Shown here in pieces: positions 1 through 6,708 of a stretch of DNA of 27,239 nt (positions are counted from its first letter, which is position 1; every line of letters starts with the position of its first letter). Location of the stretch: contig NZ_JALNWM010000012.1 in the NCBI RefSeq assembly GCF_023230885.1, positions 1-27,239 of the forward strand. The letters run 5' to 3'. The notes beneath the pieces are model-generated. The model was given only the letters and a program-made list of their open reading frames with translations. It was not told the origin of the DNA and ran no database searches. The stretch comes from Desulfocurvus sp. (GTDB taxonomy: Bacteria; Desulfobacterota; Desulfovibrionia; Desulfovibrionales; Desulfovibrionaceae). The translations under genes were made by a program, and so were the position numbers.

Positions 1-1275
1 CAGAGCCCCTTCACCAACTTCACCTTCGACGTGGTGCCCCCCGCGCACATCGCCAAGGAGCCGATCATCATCGGCGGTGCGTTCCAGGAGTCGACCTACG
101 GCGAGTACGCCGAGGAAATGGCCATGCTCAACAAGGCGTTCCTGGAGGTCATGCTCGAGGGCGACGCCGCAGGGCGGATTTTCTCATTCCCCATCCCGAC
201 CTACAACGTGACCAAGGATTTCCCCTGGGACAGCGAGGTCGGCCGCCTGCTGCTGCGCATGACCGCCAAGTACGGCGCGCCCTATTTCCAGAACTTCATC
301 AACTCCGACCTGAACCCCGAGGACGTGCGCTCCATGTGCTGCCGCCTGCAGATGGACCTGCGCGAGGTGCGCAAGAAGACCGGCGGGCTGTTCGGCTCGG
401 GCGACCTCACCGGCTCGGTGGGCGTGGTCACCCTGAACCTGCCCAAGCTGGCCTACCTGGCGCACAACGAGGAGGACTTCCTGGATCTGGTCGAGGAATA
501 CGCCACGCTGGCCAAGGATTCCCTGGAGTTCAAGCGCAAGATGGTCGAGGCCAACCTCGCGGCGGGCATGTTCCCCTTCACCCGGCGCTATCTGAAGAAC
601 GGCTTCAAGGGCCATTTCTCGACCATCGGGCTCATCGGCGGGCATGAGGCCTGCCTGAACCTTCTGGGCAAGGGCATCGACGATCCCTCGGGCCTGCGCC
701 TGATGCGCCGGGTGTTGCAGCACCTGCGCGAACTGGTGGTGACCTTCCAGGAGCAGACCGGGCACCTGTACAACCTGGAGGCCACCCCGGGCGAGGGCAC
801 CTGCTACCGGCTGGCCAAGATCGACAAGGGGCTCTACGAGGACATCCAGACCTCCGGCACCGACGCGCCCTATTACACCAACTCCACCCTGCTGCCTCCG
901 GGGGCCACGGGCGACGCGATCTTCGCCCTGGAGCACCAGGACCAGCTCCAGACGCTCTACAACGGCGGAACGGTCTTCCACACCTTCCTTGGCGAGGCCG
1001 CCCCGGACGAGGACAGCGTCCGCAACTTCCTGCTCAAGGCCATGAGCCTGACCAAGCTGCCCTATGTGTCCGTCACGCCGACCTTCTCGGTGTGCAAGGA
1101 CCACGGCTACCTGTACGGCGAGCACTTCCGCTGCCCGACCTGCAACAGCCAGACCGAGGTCTACACCCGGGTGGTGGGCTACTACCGTCCCGTGGGCCGC
1201 TGGAACAAGGGCAAGCAGGAGGAGTACAAGGACCGGGTGACCTACACGCAAGACAGCTTCTGCACGGCCGTTTAG
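1..1275 (+). CDS. nrdD: Anaerobic (class III) ribonucleoside-triphosphate reductase, C-terminal part
   Basis: This is the glycyl-radical enzyme that reduces ribonucleoside triphosphates to deoxyribonucleotides under anoxia. The frame is open from base 1, so the 5' end lies outside the window; 424 residues are present, roughly 60 percent of the usual length. The C-terminus carries the family signature: a CKDHGY segment (from 1093) and a CPTC pair (1132-1143), which together form the structural zinc site, followed by RVVGYYRPVGRWNKG. The glycine encoded at 1177-1179 is the expected radical site. The ending KDRVTY is also typical. The activase NrdG is not encoded downstream, so it must lie upstream or elsewhere. 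A small gene follows 17 bases after the stop and is probably co-transcribed. Family assignment is certain; only the N-terminal regulatory part is unseen. Confidence 0.97.
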   Translation, partial: QSPFTNFTFDVVPPAHIAKEPIIIGGAFQESTYGEYAEEMAMLNKAFLEVMLEGDAAGRIFSFPIPTYNVTKDFPWDSEVGRLLLRMTAKYGAPYFQNFINSDLNPEDVRSMCCRLQMDLREVRKKTGGLFGSGDLTGSVGVVTLNLPKLAYLAHNEEDFLDLVEEYATLAKDSLEFKRKMVEANLAAGMFPFTRRYLKNGFKGHFSTIGLIGGHEACLNLLGKGIDDPSGLRLMRRVLQHLRELVVTFQEQTGHLYNLEATPGEGTCYRLAKIDKGLYEDIQTSGTDAPYYTNSTLLPPGATGDAIFALEHQDQLQTLYNGGTVFHTFLGEAAPDEDSVRNFLLKAMSLTKLPYVSVTPTFSVCKDHGYLYGEHFRCPTCNSQTEVYTRVVGYYRPVGRWNKGKQEEYKDRVTYTQDSFCTAV

Positions 1276-1292
1276 CCGGGAGCCCGTGACGC

Positions 1293-1523
1293 ATGATCCT
1301 GGACGCCAACCAGCTTGCAGCCATCCAGCAGCATGTGGACGAAACCATCCGCCGGGGCGGGCGCGGCCTGTGCGACCCGTCCCTGCGGACCATCCAGGAC
1401 CTGCTGCACACCGTCGCGGCCCTGAAGAAGGAAAAGCGCAAATGGAAGCGCGTGGCCCAGAACCGGGGCCGGGTGATCGCCCAGATCGCCGCGATGGTCG
1501 GCAGCGAGGAGGAGGAGACCTGA
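1293..1523 (+). CDS. Small conserved-looking hypothetical protein downstream of nrdD
   Basis: This 76-residue protein is not recognised. Its ATG is preceded by GGGAG with a spacing of about nine bases, and it starts 17 bases after the nrdD stop, so it most likely belongs to the same transcript. The sequence is soluble and probably largely helical. A basic central stretch (KKEKRKWKR, about residues 45-53) follows a heptad-like segment, and the tail is acidic (EEEET). There is no signal peptide, membrane segment or cysteine pair. Its position suggests a role tied to the ribonucleotide reductase or its expression, but the sequence alone shows nothing about function. Good ribosome-binding site, tight spacing and a following terminator-like hairpin support it being real. 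Confidence 0.65.
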   Translation: MILDANQLAAIQQHVDETIRRGGRGLCDPSLRTIQDLLHTVAALKKEKRKWKRVAQNRGRVIAQIAAMVGSEEEET

Positions 1524-1594
1524 GCCCGGGCCCCGGGGTCGCGTCCGTTTCTTGACGCTGGTCCGGCCCCATGCCCCGCCGAACTCCCGCCCGG

Positions 1595-1638
1595 CCCGGC
1601 CCGGACCCGCCCCGCGTGCGGAGCGGGTCCGGGCCGGG
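1595..1638 (+). terminator. Strong hairpin after the nrdD operon
   Basis: The arms at 1595-1610 and 1623-1638 are perfectly complementary over 16 bases and enclose a 12-base loop. The downstream side continues GGTTGCCTTCC, so the T-tract is poor. It sits 71 bases after the small gene and 82 bases before cysC. It is probably a transcription terminator or a 3'-end stabilising structure for the nrdD transcript. Confidence 0.6.
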
Positions 1639-1719
1639 TTGCCTTCCCCCGGTCTGGACTGTATCTTGCAGTGCAGCTTCGGCGTCATTGGGCCGCAACC
1701 CTAGCCGGGACACTCCTGC

Positions 1720-2334
1720 ATGAGCTTCACCCTCTGGTTCACCGGGCTCTCCGGGGCGGGCAAGACCACGCTGTCGCGTTGCGTCTACCTGGAACTGCGC
1801 CGCCGGGGGCTGGCCGCCGAGCTTCTGGACGGCGACATCATCCGCACCAATTTCAGCTCCGAGCTGGGCTTCTCCCGGCGCGACCGCGACGTGAACGTGC
1901 GGCGCATCGGCTTTGTCTCGCATCTGCTGAACCGCCACGGCGTGGTCAGCGTGGTGGCGGCCATCGCGCCCTACGCCCTGGCCCGCGCGCAGAACCGCGA
2001 GCTGCTGGAGAACTATGTCGAGGTGTTCGTGAACTGCCCGCTGGAGGTCACCGAGCGCCGCGACGTGAAGGGGCTCTACGCCCGGGCGCGGGCCGGGCAG
2101 ATCAGCAATTTCACAGGTGTTTCGGACCCCTACGAGGAGCCCCGCACACCCGAGGTCACCTGCTTCACGGATCGCGAGGACGTGGCCACCAGCGTGGGCA
2201 GGGTGCTGGAGTACCTGCAGGACAAGGGGCTCGCGCCCCCGGCGGCCGACTGCCAGCCCGGCGAGGACTGCGAACGGGCCGACCGCCAGTGGCGCAGCCG
2301 ACTGGCCCGCCTGGGCTACGCCCGGGCCGACTGA
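1720..2334 (+). CDS. cysC: Adenylylsulfate (APS) kinase
   Basis: It phosphorylates adenosine 5'-phosphosulfate with ATP to give PAPS, the sulfuryl donor. The 204-residue length fits a stand-alone CysC. The P-loop GLSGAGKTT lies at residues 9-17, followed by LLDGDIIR (36-42) and GFSRRDRDVNVRRIGFVSHL, the family's APS-binding region. RDVKGLYARARAG and NFTGVSDPYEEP are also diagnostic. One oddity is that the segment usually reading ISPY reads IAPY here, with Ala83 in place of the serine that is phosphorylated in the E. coli enzyme. The ATG has only a weak upstream Shine-Dalgarno sequence. No cysD, cysN or PAPS reductase is adjacent. In a sulfate reducer this enzyme would divert some APS from respiration to sulfation; that is inference. 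Confidence 0.93.
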   Translation: MSFTLWFTGLSGAGKTTLSRCVYLELRRRGLAAELLDGDIIRTNFSSELGFSRRDRDVNVRRIGFVSHLLNRHGVVSVVAAIAPYALARAQNRELLENYVEVFVNCPLEVTERRDVKGLYARARAGQISNFTGVSDPYEEPRTPEVTCFTDREDVATSVGRVLEYLQDKGLAPPAADCQPGEDCERADRQWRSRLARLGYARAD

Positions 2335-2366
2335 GGCGGCGGCGCGGGGCCAGGGGCCCCAACGGC

Positions 2367-2396
2367 AAAAGGCCCGGGAATGTTCCCGGGCCTTTT
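2367..2396. terminator. Bidirectional rho-independent terminator
   Basis: Perfect 14-base arms (2367-2380 and 2383-2396) begin with AAAAGGCCCGGG and end with CCCGGGCCTTTT, so each strand has a T-tract. It lies 32 bases after cysC (+) and immediately after the stop codon of the O-antigen-ligase frame (-). It therefore serves both convergent units. Confidence 0.93.
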
Positions 2397-2397
2397 G

Positions 2398-3381
2398 TCA
2401 TGGCTGCGGCGGCTCGGCGGCGGGCGCGGCGGGCTCTCCGGGCGGGGGGGCGGCCAGCAGGAGGCCCAGGAGCAGCCAGAACATGCGCTGGTAGAGCACC
2501 TCGTGGACCTGGCAGAACACGGCGAAGGCCAGCAGCAGCAGGCCCAGGGTCCGGGCGCGGGGGGCCGCCCGCCAGTGGCGCAGGGCGTGGCGCCCCAGGA
2601 GCACGGTCCCGGCGAGGAGCACGGCCATGCCCGCCAGCCCGAATTCGGCCAGCACCCAGATGGGCGTGCTGTGGATGGTGATCTCCTGGCCGACCAGTTC
2701 CTGGCTTCTGGCGTAGAAGGTTCCCAGGCCCTGCCCCAGCACGGGCGCATCCCGCCACAGCGCCAGCCCTTCGCGGTTCGTCTTCCAGCGGGCGTGCTCC
2801 AGAAGCTGGAGGCGTTGCAGCGTTTCCCGGGGCAGGGGGGCGGGCGGGGGGTTCAGCCCGGCCATCTTGGCCAGGCCGTACCACGCTCCGGCGATCCGCA
2901 TCATGGGCAGGGCCGTGTCCGGCGAGGCGACGCCGGGGGGCGCGGCCATCCACAGGCCCAGGGCCACGCAGGCGGCCAGCGCCAGGGCGCGCAGGGAGGC
3001 CACGGAGCGCACGACCGCCACGGCGAGCAGGATGCCCGCGGCGCCCAGCCCCGCCCGCGAGCCGCTGAAAAGCAGCCCGGCCATCAGCACGCCCAGGGCC
3101 GCGCCGCACAGGCGGGCGCCCCTGCGGCCGCCCAGCCTGCGGGCATGGACGCCCATGTAGCCCAGCAGGGCGGCGGTCATGCAGAGCACCTGGAAGGCGA
3201 AGGCGTTCCGGTTGGCGGCGTAGGCCGAGAAGTTGTGGTCCTGGAGCGGGACGAGGCCGTATATGGCCGCGCTGCGCAGGGCGATCTGCATGAGCACGAT
3301 GACGCAGGCCACGGCGATCATGGCCTCCAGGGCCCGGCGCAGGCCGTGGGCGCCGTGGTTGGCCACGAGCAGGGCGCCCCC
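2398..3381 (-). CDS. O-antigen ligase/polymerase-like (Wzy_C) segment, downstream part of a frameshifted gene
   Basis: This is the C-terminal part of a WaaL/Wzy-type integral membrane enzyme that transfers or polymerises lipid-linked glycans on the periplasmic face. From the frame switch at 3377-3381 it runs 327 residues to a stop that abuts the terminator. It has many hydrophobic helices, the family motif GSRAGLG, and a periplasmic-loop region with GQGLGTFYAR and then IHSTPIWVLAEFGLAG, matching the conserved G-x-G-L/H/E-F-G pattern. It has no convincing start of its own: the first helices of the ligase domain are in the upstream frame, which ends at 3318. Restoring one G on the coding strand joins the two frames as GYCAGGALLVAN. 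It is therefore the 3' half of one gene, either a true lesion or a sequencing error. Confidence 0.82.
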   Translation of the reverse strand, partial: GGALLVANHGAHGLRRALEAMIAVACVIVLMQIALRSAAIYGLVPLQDHNFSAYAANRNAFAFQVLCMTAALLGYMGVHARRLGGRRGARLCGAALGVLMAGLLFSGSRAGLGAAGILLAVAVVRSVASLRALALAACVALGLWMAAPPGVASPDTALPMMRIAGAWYGLAKMAGLNPPPAPLPRETLQRLQLLEHARWKTNREGLALWRDAPVLGQGLGTFYARSQELVGQEITIHSTPIWVLAEFGLAGMAVLLAGTVLLGRHALRHWRAAPRARTLGLLLLAFAVFCQVHEVLYQRMFWLLLGLLLAAPPPGEPAAPAAEPPQP

Positions 3382-4670
3382 GCGCAGTAGCCCAGCAGCA
3401 CCAGCGCGCCCATGCCCCGGCCGCCCAGGGCCCACCGGGTCGGCCCCACCGCGTGCAGCCCGATGAACAGGCCCAGCAGCAGCACCGCCAGGGCGCAGCC
3501 CAGCAGGAGGTTGAAGCGCGGCACGCGCCAGGCGGGCGCCCGCCGCTGCCCCAGGCATTGCAGGGCCAGGGCGGCCAGGGCCAGCAGGGCGAAGGGGTCG
3601 GCCAGGTTCAGGCTCAACAGTTCCCCGCCGACGGAAACATGCACCTGGAAGAACACGGCCACGGCCATGACCGTGCCCAGCAGCCAGGAGGCGACCTTCT
3701 CCATGTGCGCCGGGGGCATGGCGCCTGCGGCGCGGCGCGGCGCGCCAATCCGCCCCTGGCGCAGCAGGGGCACCGTGGCCAGCAGCACGGCGGTGGAGCA
3801 CAGGCCGATGACGATGGAGGCCGCCAGGGCGTCGGGCGCGGGCACGCCCAGCTTGCCCAGGCAGTAGACCGCCGCCACCTCGCGCGCGCCCCAGCCGCCA
3901 ACGCTCAGGGGCAGGCTGGCGGCGAAGCTGACCACCGCAGCGGCGGCGAACAGCTCCGCCGTGGCGACCTGCGGCGCCACGGCGTGGAACCCCAGCACGA
4001 AGCAGGAGAGCATCACCCCCTGGCCGAGCAGGGTGGTGCCCAGGGTTTCGAGCAGCTGGAACAGCCGGGACCAGCGCAGGGTGCCGCGCAGCAGGCCGCG
4101 TTCGAAGGCCCCGCCGCCCAGGGCCAGGCTCAGGCCGTAGCCGCAGACCCCGGCCACGGCCACCTGGGTCAGGGACAGCTCGCCGACCAGCTGCATGGCG
4201 TGGTCCCACTCCATGAGCAGGAAGGCGCCCGTCAGGGCCAGGGTGCCGCTGACGGCGGCCAGGAGGATCTTTTCGTAGGCGGCGATGGACGTGTTGACCA
4301 GGGGCGGAACGCCCATGCCGCGCAGCAGGGCCTGGCGCCCCGCCACCTGGCCCACCAGGGGGATGAAGAACAGACCGGCCACGTTGCCCGCCAGGTTGGC
4401 GCGCAGGGCCGTCATCCAGGGCAGGGCGATGGAGAAATGGGCCGCGATGCGCCAGAAGCGGAAGGAGACCAGCAGCAGGTTGACGGCGAAAAGCGCCGCC
4501 AGCAGGGCCAGCACCCCCGGGGGGAAGGCGCCCAGGCGCGCAAGGGCCTCGCGCGGGTCCACGATCCAGGCCAGCGCCGCCAGCAGGGACAGGGACACCG
4601 CCCCCAGGGCCACGCGTCGGGCCAGGGCGTTGCTGTGCGCGACGCTATCGGTTGGGCGGATGAAAGGCAT
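3318..4670 (-). CDS. Flippase-like (LPG_synthase_TM/UPF0104) protein fused to the start of an O-antigen ligase domain; frameshifted
   Basis: Residues 1 to about 315 are a multi-helix membrane domain of the UPF0104/lysylphosphatidylglycerol-synthase transmembrane type. It includes SFRFWRIAAHFSIALPW, NLAGNVAGLFFIPLVGQVAGR and LPLSVGGWGAREVA, all typical of the family, which is often found in lipid or glycan export clusters. From about residue 323 (MEKVASWLLG) the same frame enters the N-terminal helices of an O-antigen ligase domain, up to VLLGYCAGA. It then runs into an unrelated frame and stops at 3318; the expected continuation lies in the frame ending at 2398. The start at 4670 was chosen because AGAG lies just upstream; an in-frame ATG at 4775 has no Shine-Dalgarno sequence. 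There is no stop or ribosome-binding site between the two domains, so the repaired product would be one fused protein of about 758 residues. Confidence 0.82.
   Translation of the reverse strand: MPFIRPTDSVAHSNALARRVALGAVSLSLLAALAWIVDPREALARLGAFPPGVLALLAALFAVNLLLVSFRFWRIAAHFSIALPWMTALRANLAGNVAGLFFIPLVGQVAGRQALLRGMGVPPLVNTSIAAYEKILLAAVSGTLALTGAFLLMEWDHAMQLVGELSLTQVAVAGVCGYGLSLALGGGAFERGLLRGTLRWSRLFQLLETLGTTLLGQGVMLSCFVLGFHAVAPQVATAELFAAAAVVSFAASLPLSVGGWGAREVAAVYCLGKLGVPAPDALAASIVIGLCSTAVLLATVPLLRQGRIGAPRRAAGAMPPAHMEKVASWLLGTVMAVAVFFQVHVSVGGELLSLNLADPFALLALAALALQCLGQRRAPAWRVPRFNLLLGCALAVLLLGLFIGLHAVGPTRWALGGRGMGALVLLGYCAGAPCSWPTTAPTACAGPWRP
3377..3381 (-). other. Apparent -1 frameshift site in a C5/G5 homopolymer
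   Basis: Upstream of this run the ligase domain is read in one frame (VLLGYCAG) and downstream in another (GALLVANHG). Adding one G to the five-G run on the coding strand joins them without loss of a residue. Removing two bases would also restore the frame. A sequencing error, a recent mutation or programmed slippage are all possible; five bases is short for programmed slippage. Confidence 0.75.
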
Positions 4671-4786
4671 TCGGTCTCTGTTCTGTATTGGCGCGATCCG
4701 CCCCGTCGGCGCCGCCCGGGCGGGCACCGTTTCGGCTCGGCGGCCGCGCGGCGTGCTGGGGGGAGATTCCATCATCTCGGGAGCTT

Positions 4787-4815
4787 TTTCAATAACAAGT
4801 TTTGAAACGTGTCAC
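4787..4815 (-). promoter_or_regulatory. Possible sigma70 promoter for the flippase-like gene
   Basis: On the minus strand GTGACA (4815-4810) is followed after 17 bases by TTGAAA (4792-4787). It sits in a short AT-rich island that stands out from the surrounding DNA. The -10 match is poor, so this rests mainly on base composition and position. It would give a leader of about 110 bases to the start at 4670. Confidence 0.3.
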
Positions 4816-4881
4816 GCCGCTCTCCGGGCGCCCCGGGGGAGGGCGACGCGCCGCCGGAGCCGGAGCCGTCGGCCGGGACCG

Positions 4882-4978
4882 GGTTGGCGTCCCCGGCCCG
4901 GCATGAGGGGGGGCGGCGCCGGACTACCCGGACATGGGCAAAAGCTACGGTTGGCGTCCCCGGCCCTGCATGAGGGGG
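4882..4978. repeat. Pair of 30-bp direct repeats (4882-4911 and 4949-4978)
   Basis: The two copies begin GGTTGGCGTCCCCGGCCC and end GCATGAGGGGG. They differ only at the central base (G in the first, T in the second). They are spaced 67 bases start to start in non-coding DNA. The spacer contains CCGGACATGGGCAAAAGC. The nature of the element is unknown; a dispersed intergenic repeat family is possible. Confidence 0.75.
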
Positions 4979-5100
4979 CGACCCGGACGGGGGCTCCGGG
5001 CCGTGGCGCGGCAGTGCGGCGCGGCTGCGGCCCCCGGCCGCCTGCCACCCCGGGGCAGGGGGGCGGGCCTGAACCCCTGGCGCGTTTCAGGGCTGCGGCG

Positions 5101-6501
5101 CTAGATCGACACGGGCTCCCGGGGGCCGCCCAGGGTCGCGGCCCGCGCCTCGTAGTCCGCCCAGACCTCGGGGGGCACCATGCCCCCGCCCGTGGCCCAG
5201 ACCAGGTGCGTGGCCGTGGGCAGTGCGCCCGGGAGGCCCGCCGCCCCCGTCATGGCCGCCCGGCAGGCCCCCGGAAACCCGGCCAGCCCCGAGGGCTCCA
5301 GGCGCAGGTTTTCGGTGGCCGCCACCAGGTTCAGCAGGCGAAGCAGGGTCTGGTCGCCCACGGTGAACACGCCGTCGATGCAGTGTTCCAGGGTGCGGCC
5401 CACAAAGCCCGACGGGCGGCCCACGGCCAGTCCGTCGGCCTCGGTGCGCCCGTCCAGGCCCAGGTCGCGCACGCTTATGGCCTCGTGCAGCCCGGTACAC
5501 AGGCCCGCGAGCATGGCCGGGGCGGCGGTGGGCTCGGCGAAGAAGCAGCGCACGGCGTCGCCGAAGGCCAGCTTGAGGCCCAGGGTCACCCCGCCGGGGC
5601 CGCCGCCCACCCCGCAGGGCAGGTAGACGAGCAGCGGGTGGTCCTGGTCCACGGGCTGGCCCAGTTCCTCGATCTGCGCCTTCAGGCGCTGCCCGGCCAC
5701 GGCGTAGCCCAGGAAAAGGTCGCGGGAGTTCTCGTCGTCCACGAAATGGCAGGACGGGTCGCCCTGGGCCTGCCTGCGGCCCTGGGCCACGGCGAGGCTG
5801 TAGTCCGCGGCGTGCTCCACCACGCGCACGCCCCTTGAGCGCAGCAGATCCTTCTTCCATGCCTTGGCGTCGGCGGACATGTGCACCGTGACCCGGAAGC
5901 CCAGGGCGGCGCCGATGATGCCGATGCTCAGGCCGAGGTTGCCCGTGGAGCCCACGGCCACGGAGTGGGCCGCGAACAGCGCGCGCGCCGCCGGGCTGGC
6001 CAGGGCGCGGTAGTCGTCGCCCCGGCGCAGCAGCCCCCGGCCCAGGGCCAGGGTCTCGGCGAGCTTGAGGATTTCGTAGATGCCGCCCCGGGCCTTGATG
6101 GATCCGGAGATGGGCAGGTGGCTGTCGAGCTTGACCAGCAGCCGCCCGGGGAAGGGGCGCCCGGCGGCCCGGGCCAGGGCCTGCTGCAACGCGGGCACGG
6201 CGCGCAGGGGCGACTCGATGCGCCCGCCCAGGGGCGCGGTCTCGGGGAAGGCCTGGGCCAGGTAGGGCCGGAAGCGTTCCAGGCGCAGGGCGGCGTCCTG
6301 CACGTCGGCCTGGCCCAGGGGCAGCGCAGGCAGGGCCCGGGACGCGGGCCAGGCCCGGGGGTTGAGCCAGAAAAGCTCGCGGGCGGCAGCCGCATCGGCC
6401 AGCACCGGCCAGCGCCGCAGCAGCTGCCCAAGGGACGGGACGGCGGGCGGCCCGGCCTGCGCCCCTTGGTGTTCCCCGCGCGCGTCGTCGTTCGTGGTCA
6501 T
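5101..6501 (-). CDS. dsdA: D-serine ammonia-lyase (D-serine dehydratase)
   Basis: A cytoplasmic PLP enzyme that converts D-serine to pyruvate and ammonia. The protein has 466 residues, slightly longer than the roughly 440 usual for DsdA. SHLPISGSIKARGG (residues 127-140) carries the PLP lysine, Lys136. GSTGNLGLSIGI (184-195) is the phosphate-binding loop, and PCGVGGGPGG (295-304) is the second glycine-rich loop. The ending LVWATGGGMVP is also typical. The start at 6501 is preceded by AGGGGG about eight bases upstream; longer versions begin in low-complexity sequence with no ribosome-binding site. No dsdC regulator or dsdX permease is adjacent. The neighbouring alanine-dehydrogenase-like gene and Aap importer suggest a general role in amino acid catabolism. 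Confidence 0.93.
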   Translation of the reverse strand: MTTNDDARGEHQGAQAGPPAVPSLGQLLRRWPVLADAAAARELFWLNPRAWPASRALPALPLGQADVQDAALRLERFRPYLAQAFPETAPLGGRIESPLRAVPALQQALARAAGRPFPGRLLVKLDSHLPISGSIKARGGIYEILKLAETLALGRGLLRRGDDYRALASPAARALFAAHSVAVGSTGNLGLSIGIIGAALGFRVTVHMSADAKAWKKDLLRSRGVRVVEHAADYSLAVAQGRRQAQGDPSCHFVDDENSRDLFLGYAVAGQRLKAQIEELGQPVDQDHPLLVYLPCGVGGGPGGVTLGLKLAFGDAVRCFFAEPTAAPAMLAGLCTGLHEAISVRDLGLDGRTEADGLAVGRPSGFVGRTLEHCIDGVFTVGDQTLLRLLNLVAATENLRLEPSGLAGFPGACRAAMTGAAGLPGALPTATHLVWATGGGMVPPEVWADYEARAATLGGPREPVSI

Positions 6502-6642
6502 TTCCAACCCCCTGCGGGCCCGGGCTGGGCTGCCCGGCGTGTCAGCCCATCCTACCCGGGATGCGGCCGGGGGCACAAACGATCTTTTCCGCGCCGCGCC
6601 GCGCGGCAAAACCCGGACGGGCCGCAGGCCCTCCGCCGGGAG

Positions 6643-6679
6643 CAAGGCCCCCCGCCGGGTGTTCCGGCAGGGGGCCTTG
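6643..6679 (-). terminator. Hairpin after the alanine-dehydrogenase-like gene
   Basis: The arms CAAGGCCCCCCGCCGG (6643-6658) and CCGGCAGGGGGCCTTG (6664-6679) pair over 16 positions with one mismatch and a five-base loop. The structure lies 29 bases beyond the stop codon of the gene at 6709-7815. There is no T-tract, so it may be a weak terminator or a transcript-protecting stem upstream of dsdA. Confidence 0.5.
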
Positions 6680-6708
6680 GCGTCGCGACAGGGTCCGCGG
6701 ACCGGGGC

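Larger units (their letters stand above)
4671..5100. other. Non-coding region between dsdA and the flippase-like gene
   Basis: No credible gene was seen in these 430 bases. The part next to the flippase-like gene contains an AT-rich island (about 4780-4810) that probably holds its promoter. The remainder is extremely GC-rich and contains a pair of 30-base direct repeats. Open frames crossing it have no ribosome-binding site and no recognisable protein signature. Confidence 0.7.

Noticed and set aside
184..1938. Long minus-strand open frame opposite nrdD
   Set aside because: It overlaps nrdD, the small gene and part of cysC; its product is low complexity with no recognisable motif and no ribosome-binding site was found.
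3700..3710. Separate start for an independent O-antigen ligase gene at 3704
   Set aside because: There is an ATG at a plausible domain border but no ribosome-binding site and no stop codon ending the upstream domain, so a fusion is the simpler reading.
3318..4775. Earlier in-frame ATG at 4775 for the flippase-like gene
   Set aside because: The extra 35 residues are Arg/Pro/Ala-rich with no ribosome-binding site, and would overlap the likely promoter and leader. The start at 4670 directly precedes the conserved part.
4812..5048. Minus-strand open frame of 78 codons in the dsdA downstream region
   Set aside because: It is Arg/Pro/Gly-rich, spans the direct repeats and has no ribosome-binding site.
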